From Marinihelvus sp942491555 (GTDB lineage Bacteria > Pseudomonadota > Gammaproteobacteria > Xanthomonadales > SZUA-36): DNA of 64,000 nucleotides. Numbering within the stretch: position 1 is the stretch's first letter; every line of letters begins with the position of its first letter. The notes under the pieces were generated by a model. That model made no database searches. It had not been told where the DNA came from and worked only from the letters and a program-made list of their open reading frames with translations. This document shows, piece by piece, positions 1 through 8,684 of the stretch. Where the stretch lies: contig CALOBN010000005.1 in assembly GCA_942491555.1 (NCBI GenBank), positions 1,178,001 through 1,242,000 of the forward strand. The letters are read 5' to 3'. A program made the position numbers and the translations under genes.

Positions 1-411
1 GTCATCACCCGCATCGGGGACCGTTACGGCCAGTCCGGCACGCAGCAGAACCGGCAGATCAATCCAGTCATCACCGGCGTAACAGACCTGGTCGTCGTGC
101 ATGCCGGTCTTCTTCAAAAGGTCATGGTAGGCCGTCAGTTTGTCGTCCTCACCCTGGTAGACGTGCTCAATGCCGAGGCTCGCGGCGCGTTGCGCAACGA
201 TTTTCGAGGCGCGGCCGGTGATGACCGCCAGGGTAATACCAATTCCCTGAACTGCTTTTAAGCCCAGACCATCCCGCGTGCTGAAAGCCTTCAGCTCATT
301 CCCGTCATTGTCAAAATACAGGCGGCCATCGGTCAGCACGCCATCCACGTCCAGGGCAAGCAGCTGGATGCGCCGGGCCCGCTCGATCAATTCAGGGTCA
401 TGACTTGTCAT
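1..411 (-). CDS. kdsC: 3-deoxy-D-manno-octulosonate 8-phosphate phosphatase KdsC (partial, C-terminus off the window)
   Basis: HAD-family phosphatase that removes the phosphate from Kdo-8-phosphate in the cytoplasm, a step in making the Kdo of LPS inner core. The 137 visible residues contain the nucleophile motif DVDGVLTDG near residues 22-30, then TRDG, ITGR and YAGDDWIDLP, all typical of KdsC. The reading frame runs off the left edge, so roughly the last quarter is missing. The ATG follows directly on the stop codon of kdsD (TGA-ATG), so the two are translated as a unit. The order exchanger-kdsD-kdsC is the same as yrbG-kdsD-kdsC in enterobacteria. Identity is confident. Confidence 0.93.
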   Translation of the reverse strand, partial: MTSHDPELIERARRIQLLALDVDGVLTDGRLYFDNDGNELKAFSTRDGLGLKAVQGIGITLAVITGRASKIVAQRAASLGIEHVYQGEDDKLTAYHDLLKKTGMHDDQVCYAGDDWIDLPVLLRAGLAVTVPDAGDD

Positions 412-1383
412 TCAGACGACTCCGGACTGCAACAGATCATGAAAATTCAGCACACCGACCAGTTGGTGCCGCTCGTCAATCACGAGCAATCCCTGGATCT
501 TGCGGTCCTGCATCATCTGCACGGCTTCGATGGCCAGGGTGTCCGGCCCGATACTGACGGGGTTGCCGGACATGACCTCGCGCACCGTTGCCTGATGCGG
601 ATCGACACCGTTACCCAGGGCACGGCGCAGATCCCCGTCGGTGATGACGCCGGCGACCGAGCCATCGGGGTTCACCGTGGCGGTCATGCCCAGGCGTTTC
701 TGCGAGATTTCCACAATCGCCTCGGCCACGCTGGCATCAACAGCGACTGCAGGCATTGCCTCACCGCTGTGCATCAGATCGCGTATACGGATGATCAGGC
801 GGCGACCCAGTTGTCCGGCGGGGTGCGATCGTGCGAAATCCTCGCGGGTAAAACCGCGCGCTTCCAGCAACGCCACTGCCAGCGCATCGCCCATGACCAG
901 GGAGGCCGTGGTGCTTGAGGTTGGTGCCAGGCCAAGCGGGCAGGCCTCTTCGCTGACCTGAACATTGAGGACGATGTCAGCGTGCTGAGCCAGGAAGGAT
1001 TCGGGCTTGCCGGTCATGGCAATAATGTCCACGCCCAGGCGCTTCAATACGGGCAACAACTGCTTTACCTCATCGGTCTCGCCGGAGTTGGACAGAACCA
1101 GCACCACATCCTCGGGCGTGATCATGCCCAGGTCGCCGTGCGCGGCCTCTGCGGCATGCACGAAAAACGCGGGGGTGCCTGTACTGGCTAAGGTTGCAGC
1201 AATCTTGTTGCCGATATGTCCGGATTTGCCCACGCCAAGGACCACCACGCGCCCCGCAGATTCGAGGATCGCGCGACAGGCGGAGACAAAGTCATCATCA
1301 ATGTGTGGCAGGAGTTCGGTTACCGCCCGGGCTTCGGTCTCGATGACCGCCCGGGCGAGCTTTTTCAGTGCATCTTCATCCAT
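412..1383 (-). CDS. kdsD: Arabinose 5-phosphate isomerase KdsD (KpsF/GutQ family)
   Basis: Interconverts ribulose 5-phosphate and arabinose 5-phosphate, the precursor for Kdo. The 323 residues fit the family. An N-terminal SIS sugar-isomerase domain holds the phosphate-binding stretch VVLGVGKSGHIGNKIAATL and the LSNSGETDE motif. Two C-terminal CBS domains follow, with ITDGDLRRAL in the first and QGLLVIDERHQLVGVL in the second. It lies directly upstream of kdsC with no spacer, so the two Kdo enzymes are probably co-transcribed. GutQ is the other possible family name, but the kdsC neighbour favours KdsD. Confidence 0.95.
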   Translation of the reverse strand: MDEDALKKLARAVIETEARAVTELLPHIDDDFVSACRAILESAGRVVVLGVGKSGHIGNKIAATLASTGTPAFFVHAAEAAHGDLGMITPEDVVLVLSNSGETDEVKQLLPVLKRLGVDIIAMTGKPESFLAQHADIVLNVQVSEEACPLGLAPTSSTTASLVMGDALAVALLEARGFTREDFARSHPAGQLGRRLIIRIRDLMHSGEAMPAVAVDASVAEAIVEISQKRLGMTATVNPDGSVAGVITDGDLRRALGNGVDPHQATVREVMSGNPVSIGPDTLAIEAVQMMQDRKIQGLLVIDERHQLVGVLNFHDLLQSGVV

Positions 1384-1473
1384 GCGCCTAGTGTAACTCC
1401 ACGCGGGTCAGTAAGGCAGTCCGGGGTAGTGTGTTCAGGCTTGAAGCCTGCAGCGATGTTTCATTCCGGCGTT

Positions 1474-2457
1474 CTATGCAGCAGGGGTAAATCCACCCGC
1501 GCCGGTCCAGACCATGATCTGGTAGCCCACGAAAATGGCCAGCAGCAGTGCTCCGGCCGTGCGGCCGATTCTGCCGGGCCCGCGGAAGTCCGAGGCGAGC
1601 AGAAACATCAGTCCCGTGAGCAGGAACATGACCGGGAAATCGCGCGCCAGGATCATTGGCTGAATCGCAACCGGGTTAATGGTGGCGGCGATGCCAAGCA
1701 CTCCGAGCAGATTGAACATATTGGAGCCGATGATATTGCCTATCGCCAGATCATCTTCCTTGCGGAACGCGCTGGTCAGGGCCGTGGCCAGCTCCGGAAG
1801 GCTGGTGCCAAAAGCGACGATGGTCAAACCGATAACCGTGTCGGAAACATGCAGAGTGCGCGCGATGCCCACGGCACCCTCTACCAGGAAATGCGAGCTG
1901 GCGGGCAATACGATCAAACTGACGATGAGCCAGAATATGGCCACCCGGGTGGGGATGTCCTTGGGTATTTCCGCCTCCAGTTCCTTGGCAAAGGGATCTG
2001 AATCCGGACGCTCCATGCCAAACCTGACCAGCCAGGCGACCATCGCAAAAAGGGCGACGAGCAGCATCACGCCTTCCGTCCGGCTAAGCTGCATATCCAG
2101 CGCCATGAACAGGCTGACCAGCATAATCAGCAGCAACAATGGGTACTCGCGCTTCAGTGTGCTCGATTCGAGGCGCAAGGGGTAAATGATCGCAGTAAAG
2201 CCAAGAATCAAGCCCATGTTGGCAATGTTAGAGCCGATCGCATTACCGACGGCCAGACCCGGGTTGCCGCGCACGGTGGCTACAGCGGAAACCACAAGCT
2301 CGGGCGCGGAGGTGCCAAAGCCAACAATCACCAGGCCGATAATCAGTGGCGATACACCAACGTTGCGGGCAGTTGCAGAGGCACCTGCCACCAGTCGGTC
2401 TGCCGCCCAGACCAGCAATAGAAAACCACCCACGAGCTGGATAACGTAAAACAGCAT
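1474..2457 (-). CDS. Calcium/sodium antiporter, CaxA/YrbG family
   Basis: Inner-membrane cation exchanger of about 327 residues. It has two homologous halves, each with an alpha-repeat: GFGTSAPELVVSAVA...GNAIGSNIANMGL in the first and AFGTSLPELATALTSA...GNIIGSNMFNLLG in the second. These are the ion-binding repeats of the Na/Ca exchanger superfamily. The open frame extends 53 codons further upstream, but that part is not hydrophobic or conserved, so I start at ATG 2457, which opens the first membrane helix (MLFYVIQLVGG). It sits upstream of kdsD as yrbG does in E. coli. The transported ion is inferred from the family only. Confidence 0.85.
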   Translation of the reverse strand: MLFYVIQLVGGFLLLVWAADRLVAGASATARNVGVSPLIIGLVIVGFGTSAPELVVSAVATVRGNPGLAVGNAIGSNIANMGLILGFTAIIYPLRLESSTLKREYPLLLLIMLVSLFMALDMQLSRTEGVMLLVALFAMVAWLVRFGMERPDSDPFAKELEAEIPKDIPTRVAIFWLIVSLIVLPASSHFLVEGAVGIARTLHVSDTVIGLTIVAFGTSLPELATALTSAFRKEDDLAIGNIIGSNMFNLLGVLGIAATINPVAIQPMILARDFPVMFLLTGLMFLLASDFRGPGRIGRTAGALLLAIFVGYQIMVWTGAGGFTPAA

Positions 2458-2523
2458 GGTTATGGCTGCCGCGCAGGCATGATGAAACCCTGCCTTCCGG
2501 TGTGCGGGATGCCCGGTCGGGTG

Positions 2524-2552
2524 TTTTGCCCCCGACGTGATTGCTTTATGAT
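2524..2552 (+). promoter_or_regulatory. Possible sigma-70 promoter for ibaG-murA
   Basis: A good -10 hexamer TATGAT lies at 2547-2552. The -35 is weak (TTTTGC at 2524-2529, 17 bases upstream). It is in the intergenic region between the divergent exchanger gene and ibaG, about 100 bases before the ibaG start. Assigned by eye only. Confidence 0.3.
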
Positions 2553-2653
2553 ACGAACCTCCAGATGTTCCCGCCTGTCGGGCCCCGATTCCATGACCCT
2601 TTAATCCGGGTCGCACGATTACGGGGTGCGACGTTTTGACTGAGCGCTAGTCT

Positions 2654-2890
2654 ATGGACAGCAAGACAATTGAGCAAATGATTCTGACCGGAATTCCCGG
2701 CGCGGAGGTTTCCGTGCAGGGCGAGGACGGCGTTCATTTTGAGGCGGTGGTCATCAGTGATGCCTTCAGTGGCAAAAGTACGCTGCAACGCCACCGCATG
2801 GTTTACGACACACTGGGCGAAAAAATGGGTCGCGAGATTCATGCCCTGGGACTGCGCACGGAGCTTCCGCCAGACGGAAACACTGACTGA
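2654..2890 (+). CDS. ibaG: BolA-family protein IbaG (YrbA)
   Basis: Small cytoplasmic BolA-like protein of 78 residues. The family binds monothiol glutaredoxins through a shared Fe-S cluster and is linked to acid tolerance. The BolA signature is present: HFEAVVISDAF, then RHRMVYDTLGEKM, then IHALGLRT. Its stop overlaps the murA start by one base (TGATG), and ibaG next to murA is a long-conserved pairing. The mla phospholipid-transport genes that normally sit on the other side of ibaG are absent here. The start codon has no strong ribosome-binding site. Confidence 0.9.
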   Translation: MDSKTIEQMILTGIPGAEVSVQGEDGVHFEAVVISDAFSGKSTLQRHRMVYDTLGEKMGREIHALGLRTELPPDGNTD

Positions 2891-4161
2891 TGGCGGTCAT
2901 TGAAATCACCGGCGGCGTACCGCTCGAAGGTGAAGTGTGGATGTCCGGCGCCAAAAACGCGGTGTTGCCAATTCTGGTGGCCAGTCTGCTTGGCGATGAG
3001 CCCTCGGTAATCAGTAACGTACCGCATTTGCGCGATGTGACCACCACGATCGAGTTGTTGGGCCGCATGGGCGCGAGCATCGAAATTGACGAGCGCATGA
3101 ACATTCGTCTCGATCCACGCGGCATCGATTCATTCGAGGCCCCGTACGATCTGGTCAAAACCATGCGCGCCTCCATTCTCGTGCTCGGCCCGCTGGTCGC
3201 GCGCCACGGCCGTGCCGTGGTGGCTCTGCCCGGTGGCTGCGCCATCGGCTCCCGCCCGGTTAACCTGCACCTGCAGGGTCTGCGCCTGCTGGGGGCTGAA
3301 GTTGAGGTCCAGAACGGCAACATCGTGGCGCGGGCCGACCGTTTGCGTGGCGCACGTATCGTGCTCGATACGGTGACCGTAACCGGCACGGAAAACCTCA
3401 TGATGGCGGCGACCCTGGCCGATGGTATCAGCACCATTGAAAATGCCGCCATGGAACCGGAAGTTATTGATCTGGCTAATTATCTGAATGCCATGGGTGC
3501 GAAAATTGAAGGTGCGGGCACCAATATCATCACGGTGGAAGGCGTGGAGCGGCTCGGCGGAACCCACCATCGCGTCCTGCCTGATCGCATTGAGACGGGC
3601 ACCTACCTGGTGGCCGGCGCGATGACCGGTGGCAATATCAAGGTCACACGGGCCAACCCCCGCGATCTCGATGCGGTGCTGGATAAGCTGACGGAAACCG
3701 GTGCCAAAATTACCGTGGGTGAGGATTGGATTGCGCTGGATATGCAGGGCCGGCGGCCGCGGGCCGTCAGCCTTACCACTGCGCCCTATCCAGCCTTCCC
3801 CACCGATATGCAGGCTCAGTTTACGGCGATGAACACCATCGCCGAGGGTACGGGAATCATCACCGAAACGGTGTTCGAAAACCGTTTCATGCACGTGCTG
3901 GAGTTACAGCGCCTGGGTGCAAACATTCAGCTGAAAGGCAATACGGCCATTATTCAGGGCGTGGATCATCTGGAGGGTGCGCCAATCATGGCAACCGACC
4001 TGCGTGCCTCGGCGGGCCTGGTTCTGGCCGGCCTGGTGGCACGTGGAAAAACCCATGTCGACCGGGTGTATCACATTGATCGCGGCTACGAGATTATCGA
4101 GGAGAAACTGGGCCAGCTCGGCGCGCGCATCCGTCGCGTGGAGTCGATTGACACGGCCTGA
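2890..4161 (+). CDS. murA: UDP-N-acetylglucosamine 1-carboxyvinyltransferase MurA
   Basis: First committed enzyme of peptidoglycan synthesis: transfers enolpyruvate from PEP to UDP-GlcNAc in the cytoplasm. At 423 residues it has the normal length. The N-terminus has the SGAKNA motif (K22, N23). The catalytic and fosfomycin-reactive cysteine is present at about residue 117 in LPGGCAIGSRP, so the enzyme should be fosfomycin-sensitive. The FPTDMQAQF motif lies near residue 300. It is translationally coupled to ibaG through a one-base overlap. Confidence 0.97.
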   Translation: MAVIEITGGVPLEGEVWMSGAKNAVLPILVASLLGDEPSVISNVPHLRDVTTTIELLGRMGASIEIDERMNIRLDPRGIDSFEAPYDLVKTMRASILVLGPLVARHGRAVVALPGGCAIGSRPVNLHLQGLRLLGAEVEVQNGNIVARADRLRGARIVLDTVTVTGTENLMMAATLADGISTIENAAMEPEVIDLANYLNAMGAKIEGAGTNIITVEGVERLGGTHHRVLPDRIETGTYLVAGAMTGGNIKVTRANPRDLDAVLDKLTETGAKITVGEDWIALDMQGRRPRAVSLTTAPYPAFPTDMQAQFTAMNTIAEGTGIITETVFENRFMHVLELQRLGANIQLKGNTAIIQGVDHLEGAPIMATDLRASAGLVLAGLVARGKTHVDRVYHIDRGYEIIEEKLGQLGARIRRVESIDTA

Positions 4162-4175
4162 CGGCCGGCACTGAT

Positions 4176-4931
4176 TCAGGGGCAGGGCGTACTTTCTTCG
4201 TCAGCAGTTACCGGTTCGCCGTCCAGGGTCAGAGTTTTGATGCGGCTTTCCAGCCGGTCACCATCCTTTTTGCCATGCGCGATAAAGACCGGCACAAACG
4301 CCAGTTCATCGGCATACCAGGTCTGCGTGTAACGCGTGCTCTCCGGCCCGCGTATCTTGTCCACCCGGTGGGTGTCCAGACAACCCAGGGCGGTGTTCAG
4401 CCGAACCGTTTCCGCGACGCGAAAATGTTGTTCTTCAATCTGGTCATCGTCGACCATCGGCAAGCGCCACTCCTGTTCGCCGCGGCCCAGCCCGGCACGA
4501 ATCCGCAGTCCGAGGGAGCCCGGATCGAGCAGCCCTGGAACCACCTCCAGGGTCGATTCGCCATCCTTGTGAATGGACCGCACCGTACCTTCCTCCCAGT
4601 CGAACAGGGCAGAGGTAATGATGGTTTTGACCGCCACCTTCATTTCCTGCTCGTAAGTGTCCGGGCGCGGCGCGGCGTCGATCCAGTCACCCTCACTCAG
4701 CGACCATTCCCTGAAACGCAGGAAGCGGGCAACACCCTTGGTGCCTTTTGTGTCTGAACGCATCAACCATCGCTTATCATCGAGCGTCAGGCTGATGGTG
4801 GATTCACCGATCAACTTGCCGTTGCGGTAGAACTCAAAGTTACCGCTGAAAGGCCGCGGCATCTCGTCACCTGGGGCCTGCAAGCTCGCCAGGATGAGGA
4901 TGGCAACGAGGACAGCCTTAACAGTCCGCAA
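4176..4931 (-). CDS. DUF3108-domain exported protein
   Basis: About 251 residues with an N-terminal hydrophobic stretch (AVLVAILILASLQA) that looks like a signal peptide, followed by a DUF3108 body beginning FSGNFEFYRNGKLIGEST. The molecular role of the family is unknown. The frame opens with TTG at 4931, inside the 3' end of purN (14-base overlap). I keep this start because the only nearby ATG (residue 24) would remove the signal peptide. A DUF3108 gene following purN is a conserved order in Pseudomonas-like gammaproteobacteria. Confidence 0.75.
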   Translation of the reverse strand: MRTVKAVLVAILILASLQAPGDEMPRPFSGNFEFYRNGKLIGESTISLTLDDKRWLMRSDTKGTKGVARFLRFREWSLSEGDWIDAAPRPDTYEQEMKVAVKTIITSALFDWEEGTVRSIHKDGESTLEVVPGLLDPGSLGLRIRAGLGRGEQEWRLPMVDDDQIEEQHFRVAETVRLNTALGCLDTHRVDKIRGPESTRYTQTWYADELAFVPVFIAHGKKDGDRLESRIKTLTLDGEPVTADEESTPCP

Positions 4932-5583
4932 AATGGTTCTCCGGGTTCAATTGCAAGGGTTCTGGCAAGATTTTTTCATCCAGACGGGCCTGGCCGTTGT
5001 ACATATCGATGCGTTGCGCGGCAAATAGTTGCATTACGGCGACCAGCAAGGCGTGCTCCCTGGGGCGCAGGCGATCGGCAAGGGAGGCTTCGGTATCGTC
5101 TGCAAGAACCGGTATCCGGACCTGTGCAATGACGGGTCCGTCATCGAGCTCCGGTGTGACAAAATGGATGCTGGCACCATGTTCGCGGTCGCCGGCGTCC
5201 AGCACCTGGCGGTACGTATGTAGACCCTTGTAACGGGGCAGCAACGACGGATGCTGGTTGATCATGCGGCCACGAAAAGCATTGACTGCTGTGGCCCCGA
5301 GTATGCGCATGTAACCGCTGAGCAGGATCAGGTCCGGTTCCAGCGACATGAGCAGCTTCCTGATGGCCTCGTCCTGACCGCCCGCGCCCGCCGTGTGCCG
5401 GTCAATCACGCTCGCGGCGATCTGCTCGCGTTGCGCAAGCGCCAGGCCGGGGGCTGCGGAATTATTGGAAATGACGTGCACAAACTCGAGCGGCACAAGC
5501 CCTGCCTTCTGGGCCTCGAGCAATACGGCAAAATTCGAGCCGGTACCCGATAGCATGGTGGCCAGGCGCAGCGGCCGGCTCAC
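4918..5583 (-). CDS. purN: Phosphoribosylglycinamide formyltransferase PurN
   Basis: Third step of de novo purine synthesis: transfers a formyl group from 10-formyl-THF to GAR. The motifs are all visible: LSGTGSNFAVLL near the N-terminus, VISNN, the catalytic LSGYMRILG and NQHPSLLPRYKGLHTYRQ (the conserved Asn-His pair), and HFVTPELDDGPVI. The start is taken as GTG 5583, which overlaps the purM stop as GTGA; a frame open further upstream lies wholly inside purM. This gives 221 residues, close to the family's usual length. Coupled to purM. Confidence 0.95.
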   Translation of the reverse strand: MSRPLRLATMLSGTGSNFAVLLEAQKAGLVPLEFVHVISNNSAAPGLALAQREQIAASVIDRHTAGAGGQDEAIRKLLMSLEPDLILLSGYMRILGATAVNAFRGRMINQHPSLLPRYKGLHTYRQVLDAGDREHGASIHFVTPELDDGPVIAQVRIPVLADDTEASLADRLRPREHALLVAVMQLFAAQRIDMYNGQARLDEKILPEPLQLNPENHFADC

Positions 5584-6632
5584 TGGTAGATCACCCGCTC
5601 GCTCGCGGCATCCATGGAGATCACCGAGCCAATGTCGACGCAATGCTCACCGAGGTCTGTGCAGGCCTGCTGAACGGCCGGTGCCGTGGATTCCGGCACG
5701 ACCAGCACCATGCCGATACCACAGTTAAAAGTGCGCAGCATTTCCGCACGCTCAATATTGCCTTGCTGTTGCAGCCATTTGAAAACCGCAGGCTGCTCCC
5801 AGCTATTGAGGTCAATACTGATACCCATGTTGTCGGGAATCACCCGCACAATATTTTCCGTAATGCCGCCGCCGGTGATATGCGCCAGTCCGTCCAGCGA
5901 ATGTGTTTGCAGCAATGCCATGACCGTTTTTACATAGATCCGGGTGGGTGCCAGCAGAGCCTCACCCAGGGTGGTGTCCGCAAGGGGCTGCGCAGGATTT
6001 GCGCCGGACCGCTCCAGTACCTTACGAATCAATGAGTAGCCATTGGAGTGGGGGCCCGACGATGCCAGGCCGAGCAAGCGGTGTCCCGGGCGAATGTCGC
6101 TGCCGTCAATCATGTCGGTCTTGTTCACAGCCCCGACCGTAAAGCCCGCCAGATCGTAATCACCATCGTCATACATGCCGGGCATTTCGGCGGTTTCGCC
6201 GCCAATCAGGGCACAGCCGGCCTCGCGGCAGCCGGCGGCAATGCCCTCAATCACTTCCTGAGCCTGGTCCAGCGATAAGCGACCAGTAGCAAAGTAGTCC
6301 AGAAAAAACAGCGGCTCGGCGCCGCAGGCGAGGATGTCGTTAACGCACATGGCAACAAGGTCGATGCCGATCGTGTCGTGGCGGTCCAGCTGGCGGGCCA
6401 GCAGCAGCTTGGTTCCGACCCCGTCGGTGCCGGAAACCAGTACCGGCTCCTTAAAACGTGCGGTATCCAGTTCAAACAGGCCGCCGAAACCGCCAAGCCC
6501 GGTCAGTACGCCGGGTCGAAAGGTGGTCTTCACAGCCGGTTTGATGCGTTCTACCAGTGCGTTGCCTGCGTCAATGTCGACGCCTGCGTCGCGGTAGCTC
6601 ATGGGTGTTGGGGCGCTGTTTTTCTCAGCCAT
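5580..6632 (-). CDS. purM: Phosphoribosylformylglycinamidine cyclo-ligase PurM (AIR synthetase)
   Basis: Fifth step of purine synthesis: ATP-dependent ring closure of FGAM to AIR. The 350 residues are the standard length. Seen in order: MSYRDAGVDIDAGN, GGFGGLFEL, GTDGVGTKLLLA, DLVAMCVNDILACGAEPLFFLDYFA, GGETAEMPGMY, and HITGGGITENIVR. The start is ATG 6632; a second in-frame ATG at 6602 (before SYRDAG) is also possible. It is divergent from the DUF2066 gene and coupled to purN. Confidence 0.96.
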   Translation of the reverse strand: MAEKNSAPTPMSYRDAGVDIDAGNALVERIKPAVKTTFRPGVLTGLGGFGGLFELDTARFKEPVLVSGTDGVGTKLLLARQLDRHDTIGIDLVAMCVNDILACGAEPLFFLDYFATGRLSLDQAQEVIEGIAAGCREAGCALIGGETAEMPGMYDDGDYDLAGFTVGAVNKTDMIDGSDIRPGHRLLGLASSGPHSNGYSLIRKVLERSGANPAQPLADTTLGEALLAPTRIYVKTVMALLQTHSLDGLAHITGGGITENIVRVIPDNMGISIDLNSWEQPAVFKWLQQQGNIERAEMLRTFNCGIGMVLVVPESTAPAVQQACTDLGEHCVDIGSVISMDAASERVIYQ

Positions 6633-6717
6633 CGGGGAAAGTTTCCGGTTCGTCGCATTAGCCCGCTATGGTATCGTAAATGCCGCTATCAAGAAGGCCC
6701 AAAGGCTCATTTTCAAA

Positions 6718-7776
6718 GTGAAACCGCTCGCCAAACTATTGCTTGCCTTGCTGCTGTGCCTGGTCACCGGCACCCTCATGGCTGCCACGGATCTGTATAC
6801 CGGGGAGGTTGATGTCAGCAGCCAGGCCGAGGCAGAGCGTGACGCGGCCTTGCCGCTGGCCCTGGGGCACGTGCTGCGCAAGCTCAGTGGCCTGCAGGCT
6901 TTACCCGAAACGCCCGAAGTGGAGGCGGCGCTGGCAACGGCCGAGTCGCTGGTGATCGCGTTTGGCTACCGCAACGTGACACGCCTGGCCCCGGATGGGA
7001 CCGGGCTTGAGCAGCTGCAGCTCGAGGCCCGTTTTGCCCCGGGTCCCACCGATGAGATGTTGCGGGTTCTGCGCCTGCCACGCTGGCGCCCTGAGCGCCC
7101 GGTTGTGGTGCTTTGGGTTGTCGTTGATGACGCTCGCGGCCGCTCGCTGATGCCGCTGGAATATGAGTATGCATTTGAGTCGGCCCGCTCACTGGCGCTG
7201 TACCGTGGTCAACCCCTTGAATGGCCAGGTCTGGATCCGGAGTTAAAGGCCCAGGTTGACTTGCAGCTGCTCTGGGGCGGTTATACAGATCAACTGCTGG
7301 CCGATGGCGCGGACAATGCCGGCGTCCTGGTGGCTGCGGCGCGGCGCGAGGGCCCCAATTGGAATGTGCGCTGGTCGTTTGCCGACAGCAGCGCATCAAA
7401 CAGCTGGCGCAGCGGTGGCACAGAGCTTGGCCTGGCGCTGAATGACGGCATCAATCAACTCGTTGACCTGCTGGCTTCAGAGAACTCCATCGATGCGGCG
7501 GGACAGGGCGTGTTTCGCTCAGAGCTGCTGCTGACTGAGCTGGGCAGCAGTACAGCCTACGTGCGCACTCTGGCTTATCTTGAGTCGCTGAGCCTGGTTG
7601 ACGGTGTGACCGTTCTGGGTATCGGGCCGCAGGGTCTGCGTCTGGAGCTAAAACTGAATGCCGACCCCGGCTACCTGGAGAGTTCCCTGCTCCGGGACGG
7701 TGTACTTGAACCATCGGGAGCCCCGGGGAGCTATCGACTGGCTTTGATATCAGGCCCGGCGGGCCCGGCACGATGA
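6718..7776 (+). CDS. DUF2066-domain exported protein
   Basis: About 352 residues from GTG 6718, which opens a signal-peptide-like segment (KPLAKLLLALLLCLVTGTLMA) ending in an Ala cleavage region. The frame is open further upstream to 6601, but that stretch overlaps the start of purM and is not protein-like. The mature part begins ATDLYTGEVDVSSQ, typical of DUF2066. Function is unknown. The gene lies between purM and hda, as in Pseudomonas, so membership is well supported by context. The start is uncertain because a Shine-Dalgarno-like AAGG is rather far upstream. Confidence 0.7.
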   Translation: MKPLAKLLLALLLCLVTGTLMAATDLYTGEVDVSSQAEAERDAALPLALGHVLRKLSGLQALPETPEVEAALATAESLVIAFGYRNVTRLAPDGTGLEQLQLEARFAPGPTDEMLRVLRLPRWRPERPVVVLWVVVDDARGRSLMPLEYEYAFESARSLALYRGQPLEWPGLDPELKAQVDLQLLWGGYTDQLLADGADNAGVLVAAARREGPNWNVRWSFADSSASNSWRSGGTELGLALNDGINQLVDLLASENSIDAAGQGVFRSELLLTELGSSTAYVRTLAYLESLSLVDGVTVLGIGPQGLRLELKLNADPGYLESSLLRDGVLEPSGAPGSYRLALISGPAGPAR

Positions 7777-7885
7777 ACATCGGCCACTCAAGTCCGGTGC
7801 CGTGTATTGCGGTCGCAAAGATTTTGATCACACGGTTTCAGACAGTGCGGCCGCAAAGCACCGGTTTACCGGTATAGACCGCTAC

Positions 7886-8581
7886 ATGCTGTTTTCTCCG
7901 CAAATGCCTTTGCCGCTGGAGCCGCGACGCGCAGGGCGGCTCGATGAGTTTATTGCCGGGCCGAATGGCGCGGTGATTGCGGCGGTACGTGAGACTGCAG
8001 TTACTGCTGATCGCAGTTTGTTTCTCTCCGGTGCGCAGGGCAGCGGTAAATCTCACCTGCTCAATGCAGCCTGTCTGCAAGCGCGCGAGGATGGTCGGAC
8101 AGCCTTCTACCTGGGTCTGCGCGGCCTGTCTGCGGCTGATGCTGCCAGCCTGGAAGGCCTTGAGAATATGCACCTGGTCTGCCTTGACGACTTGCAGGTC
8201 GTCGCCGGCCAGGCGGTCTGGGAAGAGGCATTGTTTCACTTTATCAATCGTCTTCGTGCACGCAGTGGCAGCCTTATGATTGCCAGTTCGGAGCGTCTGC
8301 GCCGTTTGCCGCTTGAGCTTCCCGACCTGGCGTCCCGCCTGGCCTGGGGGCTGCGTCTTTCCCTGCAGCCGCTGGAAGACGGGGATAAGCAAGCCGTGCT
8401 TCAGTCTCATGGACGCGCGCTGGGTATCGATCTGCCGGATGAGGTTACTGACTACCTGCTCAAGCGGGGTCCGCGTGACATGGCCACCCTGGTTGGCCTG
8501 GTCACACGCTTGCAACAGGTCGCCTTCAGGGAAAAACGCCAGGTCACGGTGCCACTCGCCCGGCAGTTGATGAAGGGCTGA
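7886..8581 (+). CDS. hda: DnaA regulatory inactivator Hda
   Basis: DnaA-like AAA+ protein that, with the DNA-loaded beta clamp, stimulates hydrolysis of DnaA-bound ATP and stops re-initiation of replication. At 231 residues it has the family length. From ATG 7886 the protein begins MLFSPQMPLPL, which carries the short QMPLPL clamp-binding motif, followed by the Walker A loop SGAQGSGKSHLL and a Walker B-like VCLDDLQVV. An in-frame upstream extension lacks any conserved sequence. A permease gene that often sits before hda is not present here. Confidence 0.92.
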   Translation: MLFSPQMPLPLEPRRAGRLDEFIAGPNGAVIAAVRETAVTADRSLFLSGAQGSGKSHLLNAACLQAREDGRTAFYLGLRGLSAADAASLEGLENMHLVCLDDLQVVAGQAVWEEALFHFINRLRARSGSLMIASSERLRRLPLELPDLASRLAWGLRLSLQPLEDGDKQAVLQSHGRALGIDLPDEVTDYLLKRGPRDMATLVGLVTRLQQVAFREKRQVTVPLARQLMKG

Positions 8582-8627
8582 AGCACCTTGCGCCCCGGAG
8601 CCGGTCCGGCTTGTGCCACTCATGGTC

Positions 8628-8653
8628 AAAAAGAAGGGGGCCCGAAGGCCCCC
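8628..8653 (-). terminator. Rho-independent terminator of the lipoprotein gene
   Basis: Read on the minus strand, GGGGGCC-TTCG-GGCCCCC (8653 to 8636) forms a perfect 7-bp GC stem closed by a UUCG tetraloop, followed directly by TTCTTTTT. It lies about 30 bases past the stop of the minus-strand lipoprotein gene and also separates it from hda. Confidence 0.85.
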
Positions 8654-8684
8654 GAAGGGTTACAGATTCTTTGCGGCCATTGAT

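Noticed and set aside
1216..2001. 261-codon open frame on the plus strand
   Set aside because: Crosses the kdsD 5' end and the exchanger in antisense; low hydrophobicity and no motif.
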